A DNA stretch of 64,000 bases from positions 620,001 to 684,000 of the forward strand of contig NZ_JAFEUM010000002.1 of the NCBI RefSeq assembly GCF_016900875.1. The letters run 5' to 3'. Source of the stretch: Vibrio ulleungensis (lineage in GTDB: Bacteria > Pseudomonadota > Gammaproteobacteria > Enterobacterales > Vibrionaceae). The position numbers were made by a program, and so were the translations under genes. Shown here piece after piece: positions 38,678 to 48,068 of the stretch (within the stretch, counting starts at the first letter, position 1; each line of letters starts with the position of its first letter). The notes beneath the pieces were generated by a model that was not told the origin of the DNA, ran no database searches, and worked only from the letters and a program-made list of their open reading frames with translations.

Positions 38678-40111
38678 TTAGCAGGGAATATCTATACCAG
38701 CATCACGCATCTTGGCCAGTTTGTAGCGAAGAGTACGTGGGCTGATGCCGAGCTTCTCGGCGATTTCTTTACGTCGGCCATTGCACGCGACCAATGTCTC
38801 TAAAATAATTGCGTACTCTTGATCTCGCAGTTCGTGACCTAAGCTTTCAGCACCGGCAACAGGTTGGTGAATATTAGTGGGCGTTTCTACAACAGGCGCA
38901 CTTGGCTGCTCTATCGCTTGAGGTTTCACTGTCGGAGCTACGCCACTTTCGACCGCAGTTTGCAGTGATGACGCATCGCTCCAATCTACACCCTCTAGCA
39001 GCAAGCTGCTTGAATCAATTTGTCCGTTTTCACTTAGGATCAAGGCACGTTGAACCACATTATCTAGCTCTCTCACGTTACCTGGCCATTGATAGTGCAT
39101 CAGTTTATTAAGCGCATCTTGGGTAAACTCAGGTACAGCCTGACCCATTTTTTGACAGTGTCGCGAGGTAAGATGTTTGGCAAGAGGAACAATGTCCCCC
39201 TGACGCTCGCACAAAGGTGGCCAGCTAATTGGGAAAACATTTAAGCGGTAATAGAGATCTTCTCTAAAGTTGCCTTCTGACACGTATTGCTTTAAGTCAC
39301 GGTTACTGGTGGCCAAAACTCGCACATCTAGTTTAATGCTCTTACGTCCGCCCAATCGCTCAACTTCACGCTCTTGGAGCACACGCAACAATTTAGCTTG
39401 CAGCGATAGGTCCATTTCACTGATCTCATCCAGTAAAATGGTGCCACCTTGGGCCAGTTCAAACTTACCTGGACACGCTTGCACAGCACCGGTAAATGCG
39501 CCTTTTTCGTAACCAAACAGTGTGGCTTCTAGCATATTGTCTGGGATCGCTGCGCAGTTAATCGCAATGAAAGGGCCATCTTTACGTAATGATGCGTTAT
39601 GAATATAACGAGACATCACTTCTTTACCTGAACCACTTGGGCCTAACACCATCACATTCGCATCGGTCTTGGCCACTTTGTCGGCCAGCGACAACAGCTT
39701 CAAGCTTTTTTCGTCTGCGACCACGGCATCGCCATTGTCGTCTGACTTAACCGGTGCATAACGACTGACCAAGTTAAGCAGTACTTCTGGTGCAAAAGGC
39801 TTGGCCATATAATCTATTGCGCCTTCCTTCATTGCCGTTACCGCATCTTCTATATTTGCGTACGCCGTCATCACTAACACCGGCAAGTTTGGCCAATGCT
39901 GTTTAATATTACGCAGTAGTGCTAAGCCACCCATTCCATCCATCTGCACATCGGTGACGACGACATCAACACTATTTGCTTTTAGCTTAACCAGAGCATC
40001 TTCCGCACAATCGGCTTCAATCCACTCATAACCGGCCAAGGCTAATGTATCGACTAGAGCTTCACGTAGCCCTTCATCATCTTCTACAATCAATACTTTG
40101 CTTTGAGCCAT
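38678..40111 (-). CDS. flrC: Sigma-54 response regulator FlrC
   Basis: A 477-residue NtrC-type activator. The receiver has D11-D12, phosphorylated Asp54 in V-T-D-V-Q-M and Lys in K-P-F. The AAA+ domain has G-P-S-G-S-G-K-E, G-A-F-T-G-A and D-E-I-S-E-M, and a Fis-type helix-turn-helix ends the protein. FlrC activates class III sigma-54 flagellar promoters. The ATG at 40111 has GGAG nine bases upstream and lies one base after the flrB stop. Confidence 0.95.
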   Translation of the reverse strand: MAQSKVLIVEDDEGLREALVDTLALAGYEWIEADCAEDALVKLKANSVDVVVTDVQMDGMGGLALLRNIKQHWPNLPVLVMTAYANIEDAVTAMKEGAIDYMAKPFAPEVLLNLVSRYAPVKSDDNGDAVVADEKSLKLLSLADKVAKTDANVMVLGPSGSGKEVMSRYIHNASLRKDGPFIAINCAAIPDNMLEATLFGYEKGAFTGAVQACPGKFELAQGGTILLDEISEMDLSLQAKLLRVLQEREVERLGGRKSIKLDVRVLATSNRDLKQYVSEGNFREDLYYRLNVFPISWPPLCERQGDIVPLAKHLTSRHCQKMGQAVPEFTQDALNKLMHYQWPGNVRELDNVVQRALILSENGQIDSSSLLLEGVDWSDASSLQTAVESGVAPTVKPQAIEQPSAPVVETPTNIHQPVAGAESLGHELRDQEYAIILETLVACNGRRKEIAEKLGISPRTLRYKLAKMRDAGIDIPC

Positions 40112-40112
40112 G

Positions 40113-41192
40113 TTAATCTCCTTGCTGCTCTTGGGTTGCCAGTTCTGCAACTGGCAGAGATAGTGTGAAGCAAGCGCCTTCACCTTCTCTTGATTCGAGT
40201 TCTAATCGCCCGTTGTGGGCGCGCGCAACCATTTGTACGACCGCAAGGCCAAGTCCAGTGCCTTGTGAGCGGGTGGTATAAAATGGTTCCATAATTTTGC
40301 TTTGTAGCTCTGCCGGAACGCCCGGTCCATTGTCTTGAACTGAAATGCGGATCTCGTCGCCCACCGCTCGTGCATACACGTCGATTTGCGACTCTTTTCC
40401 GGCTATTTGGATGGCATTGATTACTAAGTTACTTAGACCAGATGCAATCGCATTGACGTTACCCACCAACGCGCAATCGCCTTGTTCAACTTCAAGAAAG
40501 TAGTCGATGTGATTACTCTTGATTGAAGTTTCAATCATGGGGTTGAGCTCATCCATCAACGCTTGCAAGGTGAAAGGTTTAATCACCTTATTGTCGCCAC
40601 CTTTTGCAAATAGCAACATATCATTGACCTGCTTTTCAAGATCTTGAAGCCTATCGACCAACTTACCTTGAAAGCGCTCTCGCATTGGCGGTGTCAGATT
40701 AGGTGCCCCCAAATTTGAGGCGTACAACATGGCACTAGAAAGTGGTGTTCTTACTTGATGAGCCAACGATGCCACCATCCGACCCAGAGATGACAAACGT
40801 TGTAAATCCCCGACTCTAGCCTGTAGCAGTCGAGTCTCAGTCAGATCGGTCACTAGAATTAACTGCCCAGCCGCAGACGCTGAAATCGCAAGTCTTACTT
40901 TTCGGCCGTTGCGAAGCGAAATTTCATGTCCATCATCATCTTGCGGGGCAAAAGCGACGTGTATGACGTCACCCCATTTCGCACCTTGCAATTCCATTTC
41001 AAGAAGTCGTTGAGCTTCAGGGTTGGCTTCTTGGATCACACCGTGATTATCCAACAATATGACACCCGCAGGCATCACTTCGAGTACCTGTTGATACTGA
41101 GCGACCTGAGCGTGCAAATTAGCAAGTTGTGAAGCGTTATCATCGGATGCTGAGTGGTGTGAAAGGTCATCCACGCTGACCGCCTGATTCAT
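40113..41192 (-). CDS. flrB: Sensor histidine kinase FlrB
   Basis: A 359-residue soluble kinase without membrane helices. A PAS-like domain (about 30-125) is followed by the HisKA dimerisation domain with His145 in A-H-Q-V-R-T-P and an ATPase domain with N-L-V-I-N-A, D-N-G-P-G-V and G-T-G-L-G-L-A. It phosphorylates FlrC. The lack of membrane segments suggests it senses assembly state of the basal body, as inferred in other Vibrio. Confidence 0.95.
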   Translation of the reverse strand: MNQAVSVDDLSHHSASDDNASQLANLHAQVAQYQQVLEVMPAGVILLDNHGVIQEANPEAQRLLEMELQGAKWGDVIHVAFAPQDDDGHEISLRNGRKVRLAISASAAGQLILVTDLTETRLLQARVGDLQRLSSLGRMVASLAHQVRTPLSSAMLYASNLGAPNLTPPMRERFQGKLVDRLQDLEKQVNDMLLFAKGGDNKVIKPFTLQALMDELNPMIETSIKSNHIDYFLEVEQGDCALVGNVNAIASGLSNLVINAIQIAGKESQIDVYARAVGDEIRISVQDNGPGVPAELQSKIMEPFYTTRSQGTGLGLAVVQMVARAHNGRLELESREGEGACFTLSLPVAELATQEQQGD

Positions 41193-41230
41193 GTCGTATT
41201 TCCGTCTTTTAGACTATGAACGACTATAAT

Positions 41231-41244
41231 GCATACAGCGTGCC
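41231..41244 (-). promoter_or_regulatory. Sigma-54 promoter for flrBC
   Basis: Minus strand reads TTGGCACGCTGTATGCAT: GG at 41243-41244, ten bases, GC at 41231-41232. It is a close match to the TGGCACG half. It lies 39 bases before flrB, in line with FlrA control of flrBC. Confidence 0.85.
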
Positions 41245-41292
41245 AACATAATGCTATTATATATCAATGACTTATATGTAGGACAGGGAAAT

Positions 41293-41318
41293 AAAAAAGA
41301 GTCAATGAATTGACTCTT
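41293..41318 (-). terminator. Intrinsic terminator after flrA
   Basis: Stem AAGAGTCAA/TTGACTCTT at 41297-41318 with a 4-nt loop, followed on the minus strand by a T-run (41293-41298). It sets flrA apart from the flrBC unit. Confidence 0.88.
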
Positions 41319-41338
41319 ATAGAATGGATGACGGTTAA

Positions 41339-42811
41339 CTAGCGTTGTAAGTTATATTTACGCATCTTCTCAACCAAGGTCGTACGACGCATACCCAGCA
41401 TATCTGCCGCTCGCGCAACAACACCGTTATGCGCTTCTAACGCCTGATTAATAAGGTTAACTTCTGCGTCTGCCAGCAATTCTTTTAGGTTCACCCCTTC
41501 TGGAGGTAATGATGAAGGCATGTCGAAGTTGGTCGGCTCTTGTTCTAGCATTTCATCTAAGGCGATGTTTCCTGCAAAAATGTTCGATAGCGCATCACGC
41601 TCTTGATCTTCAATGCTGGTAATGTCGTCGTTATACTCAGGTTGAAACTCTGGGATATCACTGTATCGATACTTCGTGGGAAGGTGATTCACATCCACCA
41701 GGCTACCAGGATACAAAATGATCATTCTTTCGACTAAGTTTGCCAACTCACGAACGTTGCCAGGCCAATGGTGCTCCATCAGAGAATTCACCGCTCTAGG
41801 TGTGAAACAGACTGGCTGTCCACCTTCGGCTTCCAATCGAGTGATCAACTCTTGAAGCAGCAGTGGAATGTCTTCTTTTCGCTCTTTAAGACTTGGCATT
41901 TCTATTGGAAACACATTTAGGCGATAGTAAAGATCTTCCCTGAAGGTCTCTTTTTGAATCATGCTGTCGAGATCGCGGTGCGTCGCAGCCACTATGCGGA
42001 CATTCACCTTAATGGTTTGATTGCCGCCTACACGTTCAAAAGAACGCTCTTGGATCACTCGCAGCAGTTTAACTTGCATCGGCATCGGCATATCACCGAT
42101 TTCATCCAAAAACAGGGTGCCGCCTTCTGCCAGTTCGAAGCGTCCTTTACGCGAAGTGATCGCGCCAGTGAACGCGCCTTTTTCGTGCCCAAATAACTCA
42201 CTTTCTAAGAGATCAGGCGGTATCGCGCCGCAGTTTACAGGGACAAAAGGGCCCTTCTGACGAGACGAGTGATAATGAACGTTTCGAGCAACAACTTCTT
42301 TACCGGTCCCAGACTCTCCTAAGATCAAAACGCTGGCGTCACTACCAGAAACCTGCTCTATAAGGTGTCGAACACTTTGAATGCCTTGACTCTGGCCGAC
42401 TAAACTGCGGAATAAGGTATTTTTGCGCGTCGCCGATGGGATTTGAATCCCTTTGCGACCTAAAAACTCTTTACAATGACGAAGTGCATCACTGAGTTGC
42501 GGATAATTAAGCGGGAGCTCGAGATCGCCGACGTAGTGGGTCAGTGAGTCAACTTCATACTCAGCTCCCCCTAAGACAAGCAGAGGGATGTGGCTTTGTG
42601 TTTGGATGGTGCCCACAACCGTTGCATAGTCAGCCGAGGTTGAGCAGTTACCCAAAATACATCCAGTCCAAACTGTCGAAAAGTCTACTTGGTTTAGATC
42701 CTGCGACGCGACGACTTGGCACTCTTCCCCAACAAAATGGAGAATCGTTTGAATGTCACGTTGTAGCTGTCTATCGTCTTCGATCACTAAGACTTTAGTG
42801 GCTGTATGCAT
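41339..42811 (-). CDS. flrA: Master flagellar activator FlrA
   Basis: A 490-residue sigma-54 activator with a FleQ-type N-terminal domain (about 1-125) and an AAA+ domain with [15 protein letters not shown] and D-E-I-G-D-M-P. The C-terminal helix-turn-helix has [11 protein letters not shown]. It starts the flagellar cascade, and cyclic di-GMP and FlhG inhibit the V. cholerae homologue. The space before it is only about 45 bases after the fliS terminator, so its own promoter must overlap that terminator or lie within the fliS side. Confidence 0.95.
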   Translation of the reverse strand: MHTATKVLVIEDDRQLQRDIQTILHFVGEECQVVASQDLNQVDFSTVWTGCILGNCSTSADYATVVGTIQTQSHIPLLVLGGAEYEVDSLTHYVGDLELPLNYPQLSDALRHCKEFLGRKGIQIPSATRKNTLFRSLVGQSQGIQSVRHLIEQVSGSDASVLILGESGTGKEVVARNVHYHSSRQKGPFVPVNCGAIPPDLLESELFGHEKGAFTGAITSRKGRFELAEGGTLFLDEIGDMPMPMQVKLLRVIQERSFERVGGNQTIKVNVRIVAATHRDLDSMIQKETFREDLYYRLNVFPIEMPSLKERKEDIPLLLQELITRLEAEGGQPVCFTPRAVNSLMEHHWPGNVRELANLVERMIILYPGSLVDVNHLPTKYRYSDIPEFQPEYNDDITSIEDQERDALSNIFAGNIALDEMLEQEPTNFDMPSSLPPEGVNLKELLADAEVNLINQALEAHNGVVARAADMLGMRRTTLVEKMRKYNLQR

Positions 42812-42855
42812 AATGGATGTTAAAACCTTACCTAGACCTTAATAGAGTATGTAGC

Positions 42856-42882
42856 AAAAAAGCCACTTACAAGGAAGCGGCT
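42856..42882 (-). terminator. Intrinsic terminator after fliS
   Basis: On the minus strand AGCCGCTT pairs with AAGTGGCT (one G-U pair) and is followed by six T. It closes the flaG-fliD-flaI-fliS unit just upstream of flrA. Confidence 0.85.
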
Positions 42883-42961
42883 ATTTTATTTCATATTTCA
42901 ATTAAGGCAACTCCCATCGGCATGGAAGTGAACCAAATTCTCAAATCTGAATGGTATTCGG

Positions 42962-43372
42962 TTAAATTCCGACCTCTGCAGCGGTCATATTATGGTATTC
43001 ACCTGGGATCTGATCCCATGCTGACTTGATCTCGCGAATGATATCAATCACGTCATCAATCGGCTCTGGCTCGTTATTTTGATTGGCGTGGATAATACGC
43101 GCAATCATAAAGTCGTAGAGTTGGTCTAGGTTTTGAGCGATTTCTCCGCCATCATCCATAGAAAGACAACCACGTAAGCTAACGACAATGTCTAACGCTT
43201 TTCCTAAACGTTCGCCCTTAACCGCGATGTTACCTTGCAGCATCGCTGCCTTGCCTTGTACTAGACGTTCGATAGCGCCCGCCATCAACATCTGAATGAC
43301 TTTGTGGGGCGACGCTGCCGACAGTTGACTATCAACTGAAACCTTCTTGTACGCCTGTAATGAACCTCGCAT
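42962..43372 (-). CDS. fliS: Flagellin chaperone FliS
   Basis: A 136-residue helical protein with the N-terminal Y-K-K-V segment, S-A-A-S-P-H-K-V-I-Q-M-L and A-L-D-I-V-V-S-L-R-G, all typical. FliS binds the disordered C-terminus of flagellin in the cytoplasm and brings it to FlhA. It lies 12 bases after flaI. Confidence 0.95.
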   Translation of the reverse strand: MRGSLQAYKKVSVDSQLSAASPHKVIQMLMAGAIERLVQGKAAMLQGNIAVKGERLGKALDIVVSLRGCLSMDDGGEIAQNLDQLYDFMIARIIHANQNNEPEPIDDVIDIIREIKSAWDQIPGEYHNMTAAEVGI

Positions 43373-43383
43373 GTGTGTCCTCT

Positions 43384-43725
43384 TTATCTAAATCGTTGAT
43401 ACTGCTTTAGAGATTGATTGCCGTGTTGCACTCTCTGAGTCTGAAGACGCAGTATCGCAGTTTGGCTTTCCATCTTTTCAACAATGCCTTTCGTCCGTGC
43501 CAGCGCCTGCTCCCAAGCTGTAGATTGATACAGTTGTGGTAGCTGACGAAGAATCGTTGTTACTTTTTGCAATAACCGTTCCCGCTTGTTAATTAACGGT
43601 ATAAGATCCGGTTGTTGCGTCTCGCTTTCACTTAAAACTTGTTCGATCTTGTGATCCAGATCTTCGAGAATCTCGACTTTGTCGTGCCAGCTGTCGATCA
43701 ATTGCTGCTGCTCTATCTGAATCAT
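43384..43725 (-). CDS. flaI: FlaI, FliT-like flagellar chaperone
   Basis: A 113-residue helical protein lying between fliD and fliS, the place of flaI in Vibrio. Weak similarity and position suggest a FliT-type chaperone for FliD. There are no catalytic motifs; the C-terminal third is rich in Gln and Arg. The identification rests mostly on position. Confidence 0.75.
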   Translation of the reverse strand: MIQIEQQQLIDSWHDKVEILEDLDHKIEQVLSESETQQPDLIPLINKRERLLQKVTTILRQLPQLYQSTAWEQALARTKGIVEKMESQTAILRLQTQRVQHGNQSLKQYQRFR

Positions 43726-43968
43726 AACCTTATCTCTCCGTGAAGTGATTGAGTGGCAAAGCGTTACCGCATTAAGCGATTTGATGCTTATAAGCTCACC
43801 TTCGCTTCATCGTTCTCTGTGATCGTTTGGCGGCTAAATTGAATTGCTGCGCCTTGACCTAATGACTAGCCTATCGTGTATTGCTTATTGCTAATCTAAT
43901 TCTTTAATAGCTAAGCTAAACTCTTAACTATGCGTATCTTTTAACTAAGCTTCTCTCTAAACTTATTG
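43726..43968. other. AT-rich gap between fliD and flaI with a 17-base direct repeat
   Basis: The gap is full of stop codons in all frames. CTTATTGCTAAYCTAAT occurs at 43884-43900 and 43962-43978; the second copy covers the fliD stop codon. I see no clear promoter or strong terminator. Confidence 0.7.
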
Positions 43969-46083
43969 CTAACCTAATGCATTCATCATGCCAGCTAATT
44001 GGCCTTGCATCTTAGACGTGGCATCTTGCATAGACGCAAACTTATTATGAGTACGTTCTTGCAAGGCACTCATACGGCGGTCTAAATTATCTTGCTGATC
44101 TCTTAAGCGATAATTCTGATCCACCAAACTCGATTCTCGAGTTCGAATTCCCCCAGTCACCCCTGTCATGGTTGCTACTGCGTCTTCCAGCTTTCTCGCA
44201 AATCCATTTGAGCCGGTGAAAAACTCATTAAGTTGAGTAAAGTTACCTGCAACCTGCTTTTCCAGCATTTTGTAGTTAATTTCTAAGGGACCTTCGCGGG
44301 TACTGGTGATACCAAACTCGGTTAATGATTTTAGGTTTTCAGGCGCGCCTTCAATTGGGCTGCTGATCACCGCTTTAATTTTTGACGTTGCATTTCGTAC
44401 AACGGAGTCGCCAGCTAACGCTCCTTTTTGGCCACTCACAGGATCAACGTTCGACAGTTCACGAACGGTTGCGTCAAACTGGTTGTATGCTTGCACAAAC
44501 TGCTCTATTCGGCTGACAACGCCTTGTACGTCGTATTCCACATTGATGTCTGACGGCATGTCGCCAGGTTCGCTCACCCCTTTTAGGGTCAACGAAATTC
44601 CATCGACAGCGTCTTCAATGACGTTGGTTTCACTGCTCAGTTGAGCAATACCATCCAGTGTAACCTTAGAGTCCTGAGCTTGTGAGACTTGCGCTAGGCC
44701 ATCATAATTTTCGACAGATTGCAGTGCATTGAGCAGGCTATCTTGTGTCTCTTTAATGCTGTTGAGTTTTTGCAACTCTTCTTCAGGTAGGGCATCTACG
44801 CCCTCGAGCTCCGCTTGCTGCTGCGTTACGATGCCATCATCTATTGCTTTCGCCAGTACCGAGCGTTCGAGTTTTGCCAGTTCACCGCTGTCGGCACTGC
44901 TTTGCTCTAAAAATTGGTTGATCGCTTCCGCCTTGGCCTTTTGATGTTCAGTCCGCTCGATAGTTTCTAAACGTTCACGCTCTTTCGCTTTCGCTTGACG
45001 CTCTTGCGCCGATTCATAGGAATGAGTCAATGTTCCAGACGCAGAGTTGGTCCAGCCAGGTACGTCATTTTTCTTTTTTATTGCTGCAGGATCGAGCTCG
45101 GGCTTTCGCATCTCATACGAGTCGTTTAACACCCCTGCGGTCGATGCATTCCAACCGGGAATATCCTCTTTGTCCAATCCTGTACCGGGTTTATACGCCG
45201 CATACTGCTGGGCTTCTTTACTTCCCGCTGCGTCCCCATAGATAGTTTGATCGTTTGGATTCAGCGGGTTTGCCTCTGCGATGGCTTGCATTTTTTGCTG
45301 GTGCTCAGCATCCATCTGCGCCAATTGCTGCTTTAACTCATCGATTTTTTCGAGATTGCGCTGATGATAATTGCCGTACGAGGCAATTTCTTGCCCTAGA
45401 ACGGTTTGATTAAGCGCTTCAACAGATTGAGTTTGAGCGTCTTCGAGGCGTTTCACACGCTGCTCAAGAGATTGGAAATTAAATTGCTGCAGTGCACTGT
45501 CAGGTGACGCGTCCACGGCAACAGAAAGGCTGTTTTTTTCACCAGATTTATCTGACGAAATAATCAGGCGCTGACCTTGGCTATCGTTGATAACCGAGGC
45601 CCGCACGCCTGGATTAGTTTTCGCATGGTTGATGCTGCGTACCACATCCACCACTTTCGAGTTGGGTTTGACCTCAATATCAAAATCTCGGTCTCCCAGT
45701 TCGATTTGCAGCTTGCCAGGCCCAAATCGGGTTTTGTCTTCCACCGGATGGGAAGCCAATTTGTGACTCTGTGCTAGCTGCAACACATCGACAGAGTATC
45801 TGCCCGCAATCGCTTCAGTACTTGCAGTCGCTGATACCACAGCTTCGTTATTAGATTCGACCGAGCGCAGAGCGAAGGCCTTGTCCATACGAAAGCTAGA
45901 CATCATATAGCGCATGCTATCAAGAGATTCTCTGAGCTTGCCGTACGCGCTGAGATCCGACTGGATATCAGCTCGTTCATTGTCAATTCGTTGCTGCTTA
46001 GGTATGCGCTCCGAATCCACAATTTTGGTGACCATGGAGTTAATATCCATACCACCCGACATCCCTAAAGGGCTCAAACTCAT
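43969..46083 (-). CDS. fliD: Filament cap protein FliD (FlaH)
   Basis: A 704-residue protein. The N-terminal domain (1-110) and C-terminal coiled coil (about 640-704) are those that form the cap. In the middle, between about 200 and 440, lies a large charged, partly coiled-coil insertion with two copies of a D-x-P-G-W...S-Y motif at 307-323 and 340-356. E. coli FliD is 468 residues; Vibrio homologues are also long. It caps the filament tip and helps flagellin fold. It follows flaG by 18 bases. Confidence 0.94.
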   Translation of the reverse strand: MSLSPLGMSGGMDINSMVTKIVDSERIPKQQRIDNERADIQSDLSAYGKLRESLDSMRYMMSSFRMDKAFALRSVESNNEAVVSATASTEAIAGRYSVDVLQLAQSHKLASHPVEDKTRFGPGKLQIELGDRDFDIEVKPNSKVVDVVRSINHAKTNPGVRASVINDSQGQRLIISSDKSGEKNSLSVAVDASPDSALQQFNFQSLEQRVKRLEDAQTQSVEALNQTVLGQEIASYGNYHQRNLEKIDELKQQLAQMDAEHQQKMQAIAEANPLNPNDQTIYGDAAGSKEAQQYAAYKPGTGLDKEDIPGWNASTAGVLNDSYEMRKPELDPAAIKKKNDVPGWTNSASGTLTHSYESAQERQAKAKERERLETIERTEHQKAKAEAINQFLEQSSADSGELAKLERSVLAKAIDDGIVTQQQAELEGVDALPEEELQKLNSIKETQDSLLNALQSVENYDGLAQVSQAQDSKVTLDGIAQLSSETNVIEDAVDGISLTLKGVSEPGDMPSDINVEYDVQGVVSRIEQFVQAYNQFDATVRELSNVDPVSGQKGALAGDSVVRNATSKIKAVISSPIEGAPENLKSLTEFGITSTREGPLEINYKMLEKQVAGNFTQLNEFFTGSNGFARKLEDAVATMTGVTGGIRTRESSLVDQNYRLRDQQDNLDRRMSALQERTHNKFASMQDATSKMQGQLAGMMNALG
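45016..45165 (-). repeat. Two-copy D-x-P-G-W repeat in FliD insertion
   Basis: Two 17-residue copies at residues 307-323 and 340-356, 33 residues apart, share D-I/V-P-G-W, a Ser/Thr/Ala stretch, then L-x-x-S-Y. They sit in the charged insertion absent from E. coli FliD. Confidence 0.8.
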
Positions 46084-46101
46084 TCAAATCACCTCAAAAT
46101 A

Positions 46102-46500
46102 CTACACACTCTCCGCTATTAAACCCGTAGAGTGCTCGGAGAGACGCTTCAATACTTCCAGCATGTCCTCACTCGGAAATTGTCTCAGGGTATCCCCTGT
46201 TTTGGCGTCATAGATCGTGACGACCTCTTTCCCAGTGTCTTCATCGATTCGAAAAGATAATCCAGTATTCATCGAGTCTACGAACTCATTGATTCGCTCA
46301 ATAAGTGCGTCTCGCTCTTCGTCAGAGATGGGCAAAGCAGGCTCTTGTTTTAAAGATGCGTTGCTTTTCTCCAGCGCTGTTTCTCTTTCTTTCTCGACTT
46401 GCTGTATCGTTTGTAGCGTACTTTCCTTACTTGAAGCAATGTTCGTGCCACCAGATAAGCCGTAAGGCTGGACGTTCGATGTGTAAGATGAAATATCCAT
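46102..46500 (-). CDS. flaG: FlaG family protein
   Basis: A 132-residue protein. The C-terminal half has N-T-G-L-S-F-R-I-D-E-D-T-G and V-T-I-Y-D-A-K-T-G-D-T-L-R-Q-F-P, the FlaG domain; the N-terminal half is Ser/Glu/Lys-rich. FlaG proteins influence filament length. I place the start at the ATG at 46500, with GGGAG about six bases upstream; a GTG one codon earlier is too close. No terminator separates it from the flagellin gene before it. Confidence 0.9.
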   Translation of the reverse strand: MDISSYTSNVQPYGLSGGTNIASSKESTLQTIQQVEKERETALEKSNASLKQEPALPISDEERDALIERINEFVDSMNTGLSFRIDEDTGKEVVTIYDAKTGDTLRQFPSEDMLEVLKRLSEHSTGLIAESV

Positions 46501-46559
46501 CACATTCTCCCTTCCAACTTATCAGTACTTGCGTAAGTATTTTCAACTTACCTTAGGCG

Positions 46560-47690
46560 TTAGCCCAGTAATGCAAGCGCTGAAGTCGGCGTCTGTTTTG
46601 CTTGGGCCAGGATCGAGGTACTTGCGTTCTGAAGAATCTGAGACTTCGCCAATTGCGTCGTTTCCTTCGCAAAGTCGGTGTCTTGGATTCGACTTCTTGA
46701 TGCATTTACATTCTCGTTAATGCTATCCAAGTTATTGATCGCATGACCAAATCGATTCTGAAACGCACCCAATTCAGCACGTTGACTGTCCACACTTTGT
46801 AGTGCCGCATCGATAACAGCAACCGCTTGTTGCGATCCTGCAATCGTTGTGACGTCAACATCATCCACAGTCACAGCTTGCTGAGCACCAAAATCAAAGG
46901 TACTTGCTAGGCTGCCACTTACGGTGACACCACTTTGAACATTACGGTTAGAGGCAAACAGCTGCATTGTGCCGTCTTCACCAACCGATGCTGAAATGTC
47001 GTCAACCTGACCATTAATGTACGTGGCTAGGTTCTCAATATCGTCACCTTCTTTGGCATTAACGGTGACGCTTTGTGCGTTACCTTCGGTGTCGGTGTAG
47101 TCAAACGTAATGTCTTCACCAGCGCCTACACGCCAATCTTTCGTGACTGAGTTTTGAGCAACATAAGCATTACCACCCATCTCGGATTCATCAGAACGCA
47201 TACTACGAATAGTTAGTGCGACCGCTTCACCACTGTTCGAACCAATTTGGAACGACTGAGTGCCATAATTACCGTTCAAAAGGCGTTTTCCGCCAAACGA
47301 TGTTGTTTCTGCAATACGATTCAGTTCACTGTTAAGCGCTGTTACTTCTTCATTCAGCGCTCGACGTTCATGGATACTGTTTGAACCATTCGCGGATTGC
47401 AGCGAAAGGTCACGCATGCGTTGCAAAATATTGGTGGTTTCTTTCATCCCGCCTTCGGCAGTTTGAGCAATCGAAATACCATCATTTGCGTTGCGAACTG
47501 CTGTTTCCAAACCGCGACTTTGAGAGTTCAAACGGTTTGTAATTTGCAGTCCTGCTGCGTCGTCCTTGGCACTGTTGATACGGTAACCAGACGACAAACG
47601 TTCCATAGACTTCGTCGTATCGGCTGCAGCGTTATTTAGATGACGCTGCGCCGTCATTGCAGACACATTCGTGTTTACATTTATTGCCAT
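46560..47690 (-). CDS. Flagellin (FlaB/C/D type, sigma-28 controlled)
   Basis: A 376-residue flagellin. The N-terminal domain has [20 protein letters not shown], and the C-terminal domain ends in [18 protein letters not shown]. The middle contains a variable region with A-T-Y-I-N-G-Q. It is one of three flagellins here. A sigma-28 promoter lies 83 bases upstream of its ATG. The flaG gene follows after 56 bases without a clear terminator. I do not assign a letter because the FlaB-E paralogues cannot be told apart by eye. Confidence 0.92.
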   Translation of the reverse strand: MAINVNTNVSAMTAQRHLNNAAADTTKSMERLSSGYRINSAKDDAAGLQITNRLNSQSRGLETAVRNANDGISIAQTAEGGMKETTNILQRMRDLSLQSANGSNSIHERRALNEEVTALNSELNRIAETTSFGGKRLLNGNYGTQSFQIGSNSGEAVALTIRSMRSDESEMGGNAYVAQNSVTKDWRVGAGEDITFDYTDTEGNAQSVTVNAKEGDDIENLATYINGQVDDISASVGEDGTMQLFASNRNVQSGVTVSGSLASTFDFGAQQAVTVDDVDVTTIAGSQQAVAVIDAALQSVDSQRAELGAFQNRFGHAINNLDSINENVNASRSRIQDTDFAKETTQLAKSQILQNASTSILAQAKQTPTSALALLG

Positions 47691-47772
47691 AGTGATCTCC
47701 TTTTGGCTTTGGTCTAAACGCGCTAAACGGCTCTCACCCCGTCACCACACATTTATTTTTCTCTCGTCATTT

Positions 47773-47799
47773 GTAACGGCCAAAAACCAACGAACTTTA
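47773..47799 (-). promoter_or_regulatory. Sigma-28 promoter of the first flagellin gene
   Basis: Minus strand reads TAAAGTTC, eleven bases, GCCGTTAC: 7 of 8 and 6 of 8 matches to the TAAAGTTT-N11-GCCGATAA consensus with exact spacing. The leader has AAAAGGAG before the ATG. Confidence 0.8.
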
Positions 47800-47909
47800 G
47801 GTAAATCATTAGAATTAAAGAAAATAAACGACGTATTTTTACACAAACAGAATCGTATTCATGAGATTGATAATGATCTAATGAGCGTCCGTAACTTAAT
47901 TATCCGACG

Positions 47910-47925
47910 ATGTGTTTTGACACAT
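47910..47925. repeat. Short palindrome upstream of flagellin promoter
   Basis: ATGTGT-TTTG-ACACAT, a 6-bp inverted repeat with 4-base centre, about 110 bases upstream of the sigma-28 site. It may be an operator or a chance palindrome; it does not fit the CRP consensus. Confidence 0.4.
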
Positions 47926-47991
47926 ATATCAGCGAACTGAGAGACACATCAGAGCGGCAATAAGGGGGAAAAGATACTCAATGTCGGGCAT

Positions 47992-48026
47992 AAAAAAATC
48001 CGGTGCTTATGGCGGGCACCGGATTT
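47992..48026 (-). terminator. Intrinsic terminator after second flagellin
   Basis: On the minus strand a stem AATCCGGTGC/GCACCGGATT (10 bp, 9-nt loop) is followed by a T-run. It ends the flagellin transcript that stops at 48069. Confidence 0.93.
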
Positions 48027-48068
48027 GGGAGACTTTGTTTGCTTACGAGGAGCTTTGAGGACTCTCGA

